64,000 bases of DNA, from contig DAORKJ010000011.1 of the NCBI GenBank assembly GCA_035439505.1, forward strand, positions 1-64,000, given 5' to 3'. The translations under genes and the position numbers were made by a program. The notes beneath the pieces were generated by a model, which did no database searches, was not told the DNA's origin, and saw only the letters and a list, made by a program, of their open reading frames with translations. Source of the stretch: UBA7236 sp035439505 (GTDB lineage: Bacteria; Bacteroidota; Bacteroidia; Chitinophagales; BACL12). Shown piece by piece: positions 9,182-18,409 of this stretch. Position 1 is the stretch's first letter. Each line of letters starts with the position of its first letter.

Positions 9182-9960
9182 ATCATCCAGTGTTATGCCG
9201 CCCTAGCGGGCTCGTCGGTGCGGGGTATCCGCTTGGAGGGCTAAGTTACCGTTGTGCCGCCCTGACGGGCTGGATTAAATTAAAGCAGGAGTTATTCTTT
9301 GCAACATAAACTCAACAATAAGCCCGACAGGGCGATATATCAGTAATACCCAACTAGCGTATGACATCAAGCCCGACAGGGCGACAGATTGGGTTGCTCT
9401 ATGTCATATCATCCGGTGTTATGCCGCCCTGACGGGCTCGTCGGTGCGGTGTGTGCACTGGGAGGGCTGAGATACCGTTGTGTCGCCCTGACGGGCTGGA
9501 TTAAATTATAGCAGGAGTTATTCCTTGCAACAAGACTCAACAATAAGCCCGACAGGGCGATATATTGGGTTGCTCTATGTCATAGCATCCGGTGTTATGC
9601 CGCCCAAATGGGCTGGATTAAATTATGGAAGGTGTTACGTCTTGCAACATAGACTCATCATCAAGCCCGGCAGGGCGACAGATTGGGTTGCTCTAGGTCA
9701 CAGCATCCGGTGTTATGCCGCCCTGGCGGGCTCGTCGGTGCGGGGTGTCCACTTGGAGGGCTTAGTTACCGTTGTGCCGCCCTGACGGGCTGGATTAAAT
9801 TATAGCAGGAGTTATTCCTTGCAACAAGACTCAACAATAAGCCCGACAGGGCGATATATTGGTAATACCCAAATACCGTATGACATTAAGCCCGGCAGGG
9901 CGATATATCGGTATAACACAAGGTACTAACATATGCACTCGAGCCCGGCAGGGCGGCATA
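9182..9960. repeat. Array of 14 REP-like palindromic repeats
   Basis: About 780 bp between two convergent genes, filled with copies of a short imperfect palindrome. Copies reading GCCGCCCTGACGGGCT (or close variants) on the plus strand start at 9197, 9256, 9423, 9483, 9599, 9717 and 9776. Inverted copies reading AGCCCGACAGGGCG or AGCCCGGCAGGGCG start at 9321, 9370, 9546, 9664, 9840, 9889 and 9942. Four larger units start with the same lead-in (ATCCGGTGTTATGCCGCC) near 9185, 9409, 9587 and 9704. They are about 120 to 250 bp long and differ by internal deletions, so the array grew by tandem duplication. Some plus copies are followed by CTCGTCGGTGCGG. The region is visibly more GC-rich than its surroundings. 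ORFs inside it are by-products of the repeats. Confidence 0.92.
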
Positions 9961-9969
9961 TTGGTTTAA

Positions 9970-11763
9970 TTAAACCGTCTGTATCCACTTTTTGCGCTCG
10001 CCTACTTGTTGGCGCCACATGGCGTAGTAGAGGCCTTTTAGTTCTAATAATTTTTCGTGCGTGCCGGTTTCTGCCATTTCACCTTGCTCAAGAACATAAA
10101 TTCTATCTGCATGCATAATTGTACTTAACCTATGCGCAATTAAAATCGTAATTTGAACTCCATGTGTAGAAATATCCCTTATCGTATTTGAAATTTCTTC
10201 TTCCGTTAATGAATCAAGCGCAGAAGTAGCCTCATCAAAAATCAACAAACGTGGTCTTCTTAATAAAGCCCTCGCAATACTCAATCGCTGCTTCTCTCCT
10301 CCCGACAATTTTAATCCCCCCTCACCTATTACCGTCTCAATTCCCTTTTCTGCACGACTTAACAAATTATTACAACTTGCTTTTTGTAACACATCCAATA
10401 AATCGGCATCCGTTGCTTCAGGATAAACAAATAACAAATTCTCTTTAATTGTCCCTGCAAATAATTGTGTATCCTGTGTAACAAACCCGATTTGGTTGCG
10501 CAAGTCATTAAAATCAATCGAATTTTCATCGATATTATTATATAATATTTTGCCCTCCTGTGGCCTGTACAACCCCACCAACAATTTCATCAACGTACTT
10601 TTTCCACTGCCTGAAGGCCCAACAAACGCAATAGTCTCACCCTGTTTTACCTCAAACGAAATACCATCGATAGCAGGATTACTCGCAGTTTTATGCTGAA
10701 ATTTAACCTCATCAAATTGAAGTGATTGAATTTCTCCTAAAGCAGCGGGTTTTTCCGGATGCGCTTCGGGAATTTTATTCATTAATGTACTAAAATTATT
10801 TAAAGAGGCTTCCGCTTCACGATACGATAAAATGATATTACCAATATCTTGCAAAGGACCAAATACAAAAAATGAAAATACCTGCATAGTAACTAACTGA
10901 CCGGCATCCATTTCATCTTTAAATATTAACCACATTAAAATATATAAAATAATCTGACGCAATGTATTTACAAACGTACCCTGAATAAAGCTGATACTTC
11001 GTATTCTTTTTACTTTAGTTAATTCCAGTCCTAATATTTTATAGGTATTTTTATTTAATCGCTGAACTTCCTGGGTAGTTAATCCTAAACTTTTTACCAA
11101 CTCAATGTTTCTTAACGATTCGGTAGTAGCACCTGCCAAAGCTGTTGTTTGACCAACAATATTTTTCTGAATAATTTTTACTTTTTTACTCAGTATGTTA
11201 GAAATAAAAGTAAGTAAAATAATACCAACAAAATATACCGCAGGAATATACCAATGAATAAATAAAGCAGCATATACAAACACAAAAACCACCCCCACTA
11301 ATATGCCCAATAACACATTAATAAACATGTTCATAAATCGCTCAACATCGGTTCTTACTTTGGTTAAAATGGAAAGCGTTTCACCACTTCGCTGATCTTC
11401 AAAGTCCTGATATGGCAATTTCATAGCATGTTGTAAACCATCGGTAAACACCTTCGCGCCAAACTTTTGTATAATAACATTGAGGAAATAATCCTGGAAA
11501 TTTTTCGCAATGCGACTTACCATTGCCACCGAAACCGAACCTAAAAGTAACATCAAAACGCCCGGACTTTTCCAGGAAAACGAACTGAAATAACGTCTGG
11601 CATCATACTGGTCGCCATGTTGACTATAATCGCTTGCTAAGTTTACCAAACGCCCCAATATGATTGGATCGAATAAAGAAAAGCCGGTATTCAATGCTGC
11701 CAATAACAACACAAAAAACACCAACCACTTGTGTGGTTTCAAATAAGATATTAATATTTTCAT
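9970..11763 (-). CDS. ABC exporter, fused permease and ATPase (MsbA-like)
   Basis: 597 residues, the usual length for a half-size type IV ABC exporter that works as a homodimer in the inner membrane. The first 320 residues form six membrane spans (first at about 12-32). The nucleotide-binding domain follows: Walker A GPSGSGKS (382-389), Q-loop Gln430, signature LSGGEKQR (486-493), Walker B LLIFDEATSALD with catalytic Glu511, and H-loop His544 in AHRLS. The substrate cannot be told from sequence; lipid, peptide or drug export are all possible. The gene is on its own, with the REP array directly past its stop codon. Confidence 0.93.
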   Translation of the reverse strand: MKILISYLKPHKWLVFFVLLLAALNTGFSLFDPIILGRLVNLASDYSQHGDQYDARRYFSSFSWKSPGVLMLLLGSVSVAMVSRIAKNFQDYFLNVIIQKFGAKVFTDGLQHAMKLPYQDFEDQRSGETLSILTKVRTDVERFMNMFINVLLGILVGVVFVFVYAALFIHWYIPAVYFVGIILLTFISNILSKKVKIIQKNIVGQTTALAGATTESLRNIELVKSLGLTTQEVQRLNKNTYKILGLELTKVKRIRSISFIQGTFVNTLRQIILYILMWLIFKDEMDAGQLVTMQVFSFFVFGPLQDIGNIILSYREAEASLNNFSTLMNKIPEAHPEKPAALGEIQSLQFDEVKFQHKTASNPAIDGISFEVKQGETIAFVGPSGSGKSTLMKLLVGLYRPQEGKILYNNIDENSIDFNDLRNQIGFVTQDTQLFAGTIKENLLFVYPEATDADLLDVLQKASCNNLLSRAEKGIETVIGEGGLKLSGGEKQRLSIARALLRRPRLLIFDEATSALDSLTEEEISNTIRDISTHGVQITILIAHRLSTIMHADRIYVLEQGEMAETGTHEKLLELKGLYYAMWRQQVGERKKWIQTV

Positions 11764-11857
11764 AATTTATTGCCCGAAGAATATACAACTCAAATGTAAC
11801 CCTCTGAGTTCGGAAAAAGAAATATTAGTTATGTGCAAAAGCCAAGTCTTTAGGGGT

Positions 11858-13417
11858 TCAATGTAACTCAAGGATTTTCACTTCCGGTATATTGGTCATG
11901 ATTAGCTGAATATGTTTATTATGTGCCTTTACCTTATACTCCTGAAATATCTCCAGCACATCCTTGTCTATATAAACACTATCGGTGCCAATTATTTCTA
12001 CAATGCTATAAGCAGGAATTTTATCCAACTCAACCTGTATGCGTTTTTTATTTAGAAAACTCACATTTAATGCAAGTTCAATAATGAAATGAGAGGTATG
12101 ACCTTCTGTTTTTTGTTTAATGGTATATCCGGCTTCGTAGGTATGTTTAATTAAAAAATAAATGGCATACACCACACCTATCAATACGCCAATTAATAAA
12201 TCGGTAAATAATATAGCTAATAAAGTGACTATAAATGGAAAAAATTGTTCTTTACCCTGATGATAAACAGCTTTAATCATTTTTGGTTTTGCCAAATTAT
12301 ATCCGGTGCTAATCAGAATAACGGCAAGTGCGCAATATGGTATTTTATTCATTATCCCAACCAAAAACAAAATAGCAATAAGCAACCAAACACCATGCAA
12401 AATAGACGACCATTTAGTTTTGGCTCCGGCTTCTGCATTCGCTGAACTGCGCACTATAACTGCGGTTATGGGCAACCCTCCTATCCAACCACTCAGGAAA
12501 TTTGCTGTACCCTGAGCAACGAGTTCACGGTTTTGAGGCGTAATTCTATTATAGGGATCCAGCTTATCAATAGCGGCAATACTAAGTAAAGTTTCCAGTG
12601 AGGCTACAAAACAAATTACGATGGCATTTTTCCAAATAGTAGCATCGGTAACTATAAGGTTTAAGTTGGTCAAATGAAAATCAGCAAAAACATTTTTTGG
12701 AATATTTACATATTGACTATCTTTTAAAGCTAAAACGGGAAAAAAATTACCAATTAAAAAAGCAACCAAACTTCCGAATATTACAATAATAAATGAAGAA
12801 GGTAAATACGGAATTTTTTTAGATAAATTTCGTTTCCAGAAAATTAATAATAACAAACTCAAAACCGCAGTGATAATGGCACCTCCGGAGGAATGCTGAT
12901 ACAATGAACCTAAGTGTTCAAAACCATGATTAAAAGTGAGAATATTAAACAGTTCGTTCGTCCAGAAATCAGGCTGATCATATCCCACCATAAATGGTAT
13001 TTGTTTGGCAATGAGTAAAATTCCAATTGCACCTAACATCCCTTTAATAACTGCTGAAGGGATAAATTGTGTGAAACCACCTAATTTAAAAACACCTAAA
13101 ACAATTTGAAAAACTCCGGCAAGCATTACTGCAATAAAAAAGAGGTCGATGGATGCAGATGCAAGAATTATAGCTGCACAAATTGTTGTTAAACCGGCTG
13201 CAGGGCCACTCACGCTTAGTGAAGATTTACTTATAACAGGAACAACTATACCACCAATAATCCCTGCTATTAAACCGGCATACAAAGGCGCACCACATCC
13301 TAATGAAATGCCAAGACATAGCGGTAACGCAACAAAAAAAACAGTAATACTCGATTTTAAGTCGTGGCGAAGAAAAGAAAATACATACGTTTTAAATCTG
13401 CGTTGATACATATGCAT
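11858..13417 (-). CDS. SulP-family anion transporter with STAS domain
   Basis: 519 residues. The N-terminal 400 are strongly hydrophobic, with the SulP signature near the first spans (ALPLCLGISLGCGAPLYAGL, then SVSGPAAGL). The C-terminal 90 residues form a cytosolic STAS domain (FLNKKRIQ...IP...VEIIGTDSVYIDKDVLEIF). The family carries sulfate, bicarbonate or other anions across the inner membrane, mostly with Na+ or H+. Bacteroidota members are often bicarbonate transporters beside a carbonic anhydrase gene, but no such gene is adjacent here, so the substrate stays open. An ATG at 13411 is an alternative start. Confidence 0.9.
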   Translation of the reverse strand: MHMYQRRFKTYVFSFLRHDLKSSITVFFVALPLCLGISLGCGAPLYAGLIAGIIGGIVVPVISKSSLSVSGPAAGLTTICAAIILASASIDLFFIAVMLAGVFQIVLGVFKLGGFTQFIPSAVIKGMLGAIGILLIAKQIPFMVGYDQPDFWTNELFNILTFNHGFEHLGSLYQHSSGGAIITAVLSLLLLIFWKRNLSKKIPYLPSSFIIVIFGSLVAFLIGNFFPVLALKDSQYVNIPKNVFADFHLTNLNLIVTDATIWKNAIVICFVASLETLLSIAAIDKLDPYNRITPQNRELVAQGTANFLSGWIGGLPITAVIVRSSANAEAGAKTKWSSILHGVWLLIAILFLVGIMNKIPYCALAVILISTGYNLAKPKMIKAVYHQGKEQFFPFIVTLLAILFTDLLIGVLIGVVYAIYFLIKHTYEAGYTIKQKTEGHTSHFIIELALNVSFLNKKRIQVELDKIPAYSIVEIIGTDSVYIDKDVLEIFQEYKVKAHNKHIQLIMTNIPEVKILELH

Positions 13418-13498
13418 AAATAAACCTCAAAGGTGAGAGTAATAAATAGCAATATGCTATTTACTTATGCATATAGTAATTGTGCATTGCGGAGTAAC

Positions 13499-13843
13499 TT
13501 ATAATGCAGCACCCGAATTAGCCCAATTCACAATGGTTTGAATAGTAACATCATCCATTTTCGGGGCTTTTTTAGGCATAGGTTTGGCACCATCAGCATG
13601 TTGGATGGCACTAATCAACTTGCCATTCAGGCTTTGTTCTTTCACCTTTTCGTAAGTAGTTAAATCAATACCTCCTGCAGGGCGGCCGGCGTTGTGACAT
13701 GTGGTTGCGCAATTGGCATCAATTATTGGTTTTACATTTGTGGTATAGGTTAATGCGGTTGAAGTAGCCTGTTTTCCTGCAGTACAAGAAACAAAACCTA
13801 TTATTAAAAGCACTACAGAAATAGGGGTAATTTTATTGAGCAT
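13499..13843 (-). CDS. Small cytochrome c-like lipoprotein, CX3CH motif
   Basis: 114 residues from the ATG at 13843, which places a lipoprotein signal peptide at the start (lipobox GFVSC, Cys20). A start at 13873 would add 10 residues in front. The mature protein has the layout of small heme-binding cytochrome-like domains: NVKPIIDANCATTCH, then a GGIDLTTYEKVK segment, a possible distal methionine in KPMPKK (Met89) and a closing helix with IVNWANSGA. The heme motif is C45-ATT-C49-H50, three residues between the cysteines instead of two. It is probably membrane-anchored and periplasmic. Electron transfer is inferred from the family only. It lies between a SulP and an MFS gene on the same strand. 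Confidence 0.8.
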   Translation of the reverse strand: MLNKITPISVVLLIIGFVSCTAGKQATSTALTYTTNVKPIIDANCATTCHNAGRPAGGIDLTTYEKVKEQSLNGKLISAIQHADGAKPMPKKAPKMDDVTIQTIVNWANSGAAL

Positions 13844-13921
13844 GTGGATTGAATTTCCCATAAAATTATACAACTCAATTAATTTTCACAACTATGGGTT
13901 AACCGCATACTTGATGTTCTC

Positions 13922-15172
13922 CTATTTTGCAGGAATAGCATTAGGCAATTTATTATCGCTTACCACCATTTTATTAATCACAAACATCATAATCATGGTT
14001 ATAAACATGGCAACTGTAACTACATATCCTAATATAGGATAATGGCTCAATTTCCCGGAATCTTCCTGCACAACAATTAAACCGGCCAATGATGCAGCCA
14101 GGCCTCCGGCTAATTGCTGAATACTGGAATTTAATCCCATAAAAGCCCCTCTGTCTGCTGGCTCCGGAACTCCCGACATAAGTGCCTGTGCAGAAATGAT
14201 ACGAGCAGTGATACCAATAAATAAAACGATATTAACAACAATTGCAACCCATAGAGGTGTTATACCTAAATTACAATATATTAATACCAAAATCATAGAT
14301 AAAATTGAGCCGGCAACAAACATATTATACTTTCCTACTCTGTCCGAAAACTTACCAATAATTGGTCCCGCAATTAAAGTAGCCGCACCGGTAAACATAT
14401 ATATTAAAGGAATATGATCGAGGTCTATTCCTAAATTATTAACTGTAAATGCGCTACCAAACGGCATCAACATAAATCCGCCCGTTGCTAATAATACCGT
14501 AGCGGCAAAACCGGTTAAGTACCGTTTTCTCGATAATGTCATCCACAAATGCCTGAATGGCGAAACTTTGCGTTGTATGGCTAAATGTGCTGTAACAGGT
14601 TTCATTTTAATCAATATTACCACAAACACTGCAGCGCCAATTCCAGCAATCAACATAAATGGAGCATGCCAGTTCATGGAATTTGCCAGTTGTAGCCCAA
14701 TGGGTAATCCAAGTACCTGGCTGGCTGCAAATGCCATCTGAACAAAACCCATAACGCGCCCCCTTACCTGCATTTCAAATAAATCGGTTGTAATGGCAAA
14801 AACTACAGCTCCCATAACACCGCCAAATAAACCGGTAATAATACGTGCAGTTAGTAAAGAAGTATAGTCCGGTGCTAATCCACAAAATACAGTACCTGCT
14901 AAAAACCCGGCATAAAAAAATAATAACATTTTTTTTCTGTCGAATTTATCAGCAAACCCGGAAGCTAAAATACCACTGATACAAGCAGAGTAAGCATATG
15001 CCGAAACTAAATGACTAAACTGTCCCGGAGTGATAGATAATTCTGGCATCAAAATGGCACCTAATGGTGAAAGCACCATAAAATCGAGCACAATAGTAAA
15101 TTGTAAAAATGCAAGAATAGCAATGATAAACCATTGATATCCGGTAAATACAGGCGTTTTGGTAGCTGACAT
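13922..15172 (-). CDS. MFS transporter, probable drug or sugar efflux
   Basis: 416 residues from the ATG at 15172 (MSATKTPVFTGYQ); a longer start at 15220 adds 16 residues and is less likely. It has about 12 hydrophobic spans typical of the major facilitator superfamily. Motif A is present in the first cytoplasmic loop as GFADKFDRKK, and a second-half equivalent appears as GKFSDRVGK. It looks like the AraJ/YdhP-type efflux branch. It is an inner-membrane proton antiporter by family knowledge. The substrate is unknown. The small cytochrome gene follows 78 bp downstream on the same strand. Confidence 0.88.
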   Translation of the reverse strand: MSATKTPVFTGYQWFIIAILAFLQFTIVLDFMVLSPLGAILMPELSITPGQFSHLVSAYAYSACISGILASGFADKFDRKKMLLFFYAGFLAGTVFCGLAPDYTSLLTARIITGLFGGVMGAVVFAITTDLFEMQVRGRVMGFVQMAFAASQVLGLPIGLQLANSMNWHAPFMLIAGIGAAVFVVILIKMKPVTAHLAIQRKVSPFRHLWMTLSRKRYLTGFAATVLLATGGFMLMPFGSAFTVNNLGIDLDHIPLIYMFTGAATLIAGPIIGKFSDRVGKYNMFVAGSILSMILVLIYCNLGITPLWVAIVVNIVLFIGITARIISAQALMSGVPEPADRGAFMGLNSSIQQLAGGLAASLAGLIVVQEDSGKLSHYPILGYVVTVAMFITMIMMFVINKMVVSDNKLPNAIPAK

Positions 15173-15400
15173 AATTAAAGTAAACCGTTTATAAGCAATT
15201 AAAACCGGAAATGGTTCCAAAGCTTAAATTTGGCGGCTGCAAGATTAGTCATATTAATATTGATTTTGTAATAAATTGCGGTAAAACGCCTTTTTAAATA
15301 GGTAAGTGAAGTAAAAATGAAACTAAAATTTTGTCCATTATATCCTACAAATACAACCTTTTACGTTTAAATATAAGGCTGTAAACCTCAGTCATCATGA

Positions 15401-15408
15401 TAATTTTG
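15401..15408 (+). promoter_or_regulatory. Candidate promoter -7 box of the exbB operon
   Basis: TAATTTTG matches TAnnTTTG, 55 bp upstream of the exbB-type ATG. No matching -33 TTG is evident. The rest of the 15221-15463 gap is AT-rich with nothing else recognisable. Confidence 0.3.
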
Positions 15409-15463
15409 TTCCTTGATAAATACCATAATTTTTTATTTGAACGTTTAATATAAAATTTTCTAA

Positions 15464-16156
15464 ATGCTGCTACAAACCTTATTACAAATACCGGGTGCAT
15501 CACCTGTAACAACGCCGACTACTACAACCACTCCGGCTGAAAGTTTATCATTAATTGATTTAACCCTTGCAGGTGGAATTGTAATGATACCAATTGGTAT
15601 ATTATTTATTCTGGCCATATTTTTATATTTTGAACGATATTTAACTATTCGCAAAGCAGCGAAAGGTGATCCGAAATTCATGTTGAATATTCGCGATTAT
15701 ATTTCAGGCGGAAATTTAGAAGCTGCAAAAATGTTATGCAAAAATACTGATACGCCTATTGCACGTATGATTGAAAAAGGTATTATGCGTTTAGGCTCTC
15801 CACTTAAGAATATTGAAGTGGCTGTAGAAAACGTTGGTAAACTGGAATTATATAAAATGGAAAAAAATCTGGCTGCTATTGCCATGATTTCGGGTGTTGG
15901 TCCAATGCTCGGATTTTTGGGAACAGTTACCGGTATGATTCAGGCATTTTATATCATGAGCCAAAGCGACCAAATTAGTCCGAAAGTATTGTCTGGCGGT
16001 ATTTACGAAGCCATGGTTACTACCGTTGCCGGTTTAATTGTTGGTATTGTTGCCAACGTTGCCTACAATAGTTTAATAGCGCTGGTAGAAAAAATGATAT
16101 ATAAAATGGAAGCCACTACTGTTGAATTTGTGGACTTATTGCAGGAACCTGCATAA
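15464..16156 (+). CDS. exbB: MotA/TolQ/ExbB proton channel protein
   Basis: 230 residues. It has a first membrane span at about 34-56 (GGIVMIPIGILFILAIFLYF) and a conserved paired-span core at about 140-215 containing AMISGVGPMLGFLGTVTGMI and YEAMVTTVAGLIVGIVANV. This is the pattern of ExbB/TolQ subunits that form the inner-membrane proton channel energising TonB or Tol. A Thr/Pro-rich stretch (15-27) precedes the first span. It is the first gene of a three-gene unit with an exbD-type and a tonB-type gene, 27 bp before the next gene. Whether it serves TonB-dependent uptake or a Tol-like function cannot be decided from sequence. Confidence 0.93.
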   Translation: MLLQTLLQIPGASPVTTPTTTTTPAESLSLIDLTLAGGIVMIPIGILFILAIFLYFERYLTIRKAAKGDPKFMLNIRDYISGGNLEAAKMLCKNTDTPIARMIEKGIMRLGSPLKNIEVAVENVGKLELYKMEKNLAAIAMISGVGPMLGFLGTVTGMIQAFYIMSQSDQISPKVLSGGIYEAMVTTVAGLIVGIVANVAYNSLIALVEKMIYKMEATTVEFVDLLQEPA

Positions 16157-16183
16157 TTTAATTTCATCAGTAAATAACTTAAA

Positions 16184-16579
16184 ATGGGATTACGATCAAG
16201 AAATAAACGTTTAGCAGAATTTCAGTTGGCATCGCTCACTGATATTATATTTTTATTGTTGATATTTTTTGTATTAACATCCAGTATTGTTGCGCCAAAT
16301 GCATTAAATATTTTATTACCAAATTCCGATTCACAAACACAGGCAACACAAAGTGTGAGTATATCTATTGATAAGGATTTAAAATATTATTTAAATGATG
16401 AGGAAATTGATCCTGCATGGTTAGAAACAATGTTGCCATCAAAATTAGCAGGCCAAACCGACCCTACAGTTGTACTTTCGGCAGATAAATCTGTCCCGGT
16501 TGAATACGTAGTTGGGGTAATGAATATTGCCAGTAACATGAAAATCAAAATGGTTTTGGCAACTACGCCAAAAAAATAG
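16184..16579 (+). CDS. exbD: ExbD/TolR biopolymer transport protein
   Basis: 131 residues: a short cytosolic N-terminus, one membrane span at about 21-40 and a periplasmic domain. The conserved aspartate that takes part in proton transfer is Asp20 in FQLASLTDIIFLLLIFFVLT. The length fits the ExbD family. It forms the channel stator together with the preceding ExbB-type subunit and passes energy to the TonB-type protein encoded next. Confidence 0.93.
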   Translation: MGLRSRNKRLAEFQLASLTDIIFLLLIFFVLTSSIVAPNALNILLPNSDSQTQATQSVSISIDKDLKYYLNDEEIDPAWLETMLPSKLAGQTDPTVVLSADKSVPVEYVVGVMNIASNMKIKMVLATTPKK

Positions 16580-16635
16580 GAATGAGATTTGTGGAATAAC
16601 ATGGAATTGGGCATCTAATTATAAAACCAATCATT

Positions 16636-17406
16636 ATGAAAAATTGGGAAGAATTTGAAAAAGCAAATAAGCGCAGAAGTGGTTTCATAACTACGGGAAT
16701 CGTTGCTGCCGTTGCATGTATTATGTTTTTATTTGGCTTTAAACCACCTGATCCGCCTTTAGAACCTGAAGGTTTATTAATTGACTTCGGAACAGATGCC
16801 ACCGGTTCCGGTTCTTTTGAGCCTAACACCACGGCCTCTACCCCAACTTCAAGTAATCAGACAGTAAAGGAGGAAATTGCTACTCAGGACATTGAGCAAT
16901 CGGTTAAAATTCCGGATGTTAAAAAGAATGATAAGCCTAAAACCAATACTAATACTCAAACTGAAACTAAACCCACTATTGACCAAAGCCAGATTTTTAC
17001 CGGCGATAAGGTGAATAACAATGGTCAATCCGGTAATAGCGAAGGTAATTCTACCTATGGTGGCAACCAGGGTTCTACCAATGGCGACCCAAACGGATAT
17101 CATGGTCCAGGTGCCGGAAAAGGTGATGATGGCAATGTTGGTTGGGATTTAGCTGGTCGTAGTATGAAGGCAAAACCTTCATTACAAGTTGAACACAACG
17201 AGATTGGTGACGTGCGAATTAAAATTTATGTAGATAAAAACGGGAAAGTTACCAGAGCCGAATATGAACGAAGTGGTTCAACTATTACCGACTCATATTT
17301 GATTACACAGGCGAAAAATGCTGCTTTGAAATCTACATTTAACGCAGATTCAAAAGCACCTGAAACACAGATAGGATATATTACTTTCCACTTTAAATTA
17401 CAATAA
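16636..17406 (+). CDS. TonB-family energy transducer
   Basis: 256 residues. It has a cytosolic N-terminus, a single membrane span at about 17-36 (ITTGIVAAVACIMFLFGF) and a short PPDPPLEPEG stretch. A long Asn/Gly/Thr-rich flexible linker (about 55-170) replaces the usual Pro-Lys linker. The C-terminal domain (about 178-256) is TonB-like (DVRIKIYVDKNGKVTRAEYE, ending IGYITFHFKLQ). As the third gene after exbB and exbD, it probably spans the periplasm to transmit the proton-motive force to an outer-membrane partner. It ends 38 bp before a strong terminator. Confidence 0.88.
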   Translation: MKNWEEFEKANKRRSGFITTGIVAAVACIMFLFGFKPPDPPLEPEGLLIDFGTDATGSGSFEPNTTASTPTSSNQTVKEEIATQDIEQSVKIPDVKKNDKPKTNTNTQTETKPTIDQSQIFTGDKVNNNGQSGNSEGNSTYGGNQGSTNGDPNGYHGPGAGKGDDGNVGWDLAGRSMKAKPSLQVEHNEIGDVRIKIYVDKNGKVTRAEYERSGSTITDSYLITQAKNAALKSTFNADSKAPETQIGYITFHFKLQ

Positions 17407-17444
17407 TATTTCCCGCCACGACCGGAAGTATTATATGAAAAGAG

Positions 17445-17479
17445 CAGTGCCTTCAGTAAAATGAAGGCACTGTTTTTTT
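17445..17479 (+). terminator. Terminator of the exbB-exbD-tonB operon
   Basis: Perfect 10-bp stem CAGTGCCTTC/GAAGGCACTG (17445-17454 with 17463-17472), 8-nt loop, then seven T. It marks the end of the three-gene unit and separates it from folC. Confidence 0.92.
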
Positions 17480-17538
17480 ATACACATCTCCCCTTTTTAT
17501 TTTAGCCGATTATTGTGTCTATTTGCTATGTTATTATG

Positions 17539-18405
17539 ATGACATATAAGGAAACACTTGATTATTTGTTTACGCANNNNNNNNNNNNNNNNNNNNNNNN
17601 NNNNNNNNNNNNNNNNNNNNNNNNNNNNNNNNNNNNNNNNNNNNNNNNNNNNNNNNNNNNNNNNNNNNNNNNNNNNGGTGAAATACAGGATGAAACTATT
17701 GGTGTTTTTGAACAAAAGGCTACTGAAAATAATGCAGCTTTATATCCCGCTCCGGAAAATGTTCAGGTGGAATTGTTAGACCACAGTTTTGATAGCATGG
17801 AATTAAATGTGAGTTATTTGAACCAACTCACATATCCTAATTTGATTTTGGACTTAACCGGGGATTACCAATTACAAAATGTTGCCACAGCCATTCAAAC
17901 CATTGAGGTAATGCGATTACAGGGAATAGAAATACCTGACGAAGCAATATATGAAGGGTTGCGGGATGTGCAAACCCATACCGGTTTTGCCGGCAGATGG
18001 CAGGTATTGCAGAAAAATCCATTATTAGTTGCAGATTGTGCGCACAATACAGGTGGTTTGACCTTATTATTCAGGCAGGTAAAGGAACAATCCTATCAAC
18101 AATTGCATGTGGTAACCGGGGCTGTTAATGATAAAGACCTGGATGCCGGGCTCAGCCTATTCCCTGCTCATGCCATTTATTACTTTTGTAAACCAGACAT
18201 TCCTCGTGGCCTCGATGCAGTTCATTTACAGGAACTTGCATTATCAAAGGGTTTAAAAGGGACTTCCTACACTTCCGTATTTGCAGCTTTACAACAAGCC
18301 TTACAAAATGCCGGGAAAAATGATATGATTTTAATATGCGGCAGTATTTTTGTGGTAGCTGAGGCTTTACCGGCATACACGGCTTTAACCAAACTAAATA
18401 GCTAA
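17539..18405 (+). CDS. folC: Folylpolyglutamate/dihydrofolate synthase, interrupted by gap
   Basis: The visible N-terminus is MTYKETLDYLFT, typical of FolC. The visible C-terminal 243 residues include IGVFEQKA, a Mur-ligase-like C-terminal domain with DCAHNTGGL (catalytic-site Asp/His) and ILICGSIFVVAEAL near the end. The enzyme adds glutamate to folate (and to dihydropteroate in bifunctional forms). Between them is a run of 100 N (17577-17676). FolC is normally about 420-430 residues, while only about 255 are visible, so roughly 170-180 residues including the ATP-binding P-loop are missing. The gap is probably longer than 100 bp, and the frame continuity across it is accidental. It is followed 4 bp later by the thioredoxin gene. 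Confidence 0.88.
   Translation: MTYKETLDYLFTXXXXXXXXXXXXXXXXXXXXXXXXXXXXXXXXXXGEIQDETIGVFEQKATENNAALYPAPENVQVELLDHSFDSMELNVSYLNQLTYPNLILDLTGDYQLQNVATAIQTIEVMRLQGIEIPDEAIYEGLRDVQTHTGFAGRWQVLQKNPLLVADCAHNTGGLTLLFRQVKEQSYQQLHVVTGAVNDKDLDAGLSLFPAHAIYYFCKPDIPRGLDAVHLQELALSKGLKGTSYTSVFAALQQALQNAGKNDMILICGSIFVVAEALPAYTALTKLNS
17577..17676. other. Assembly gap of 100 N
   Basis: Exactly 100 N, the usual placeholder for a scaffold gap of unknown length. The flanks are the first 12 codons and the last 243 codons of folC, which implies that about 500-550 bp are really missing. Confidence 0.97.
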
Positions 18406-18409
18406 TTCA

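Noticed and set aside
9525..9785. Open reading frames inside the repeat array, also 9933-10118
   Set aside because: They consist of REP palindromes and unit sequence with no protein-like composition; open only because of the GC-rich repeats.
9182..9960. CRISPR array
   Set aside because: The repeats are palindromic, occur in both orientations and have irregular, mutually similar spacers; no cas gene is present.
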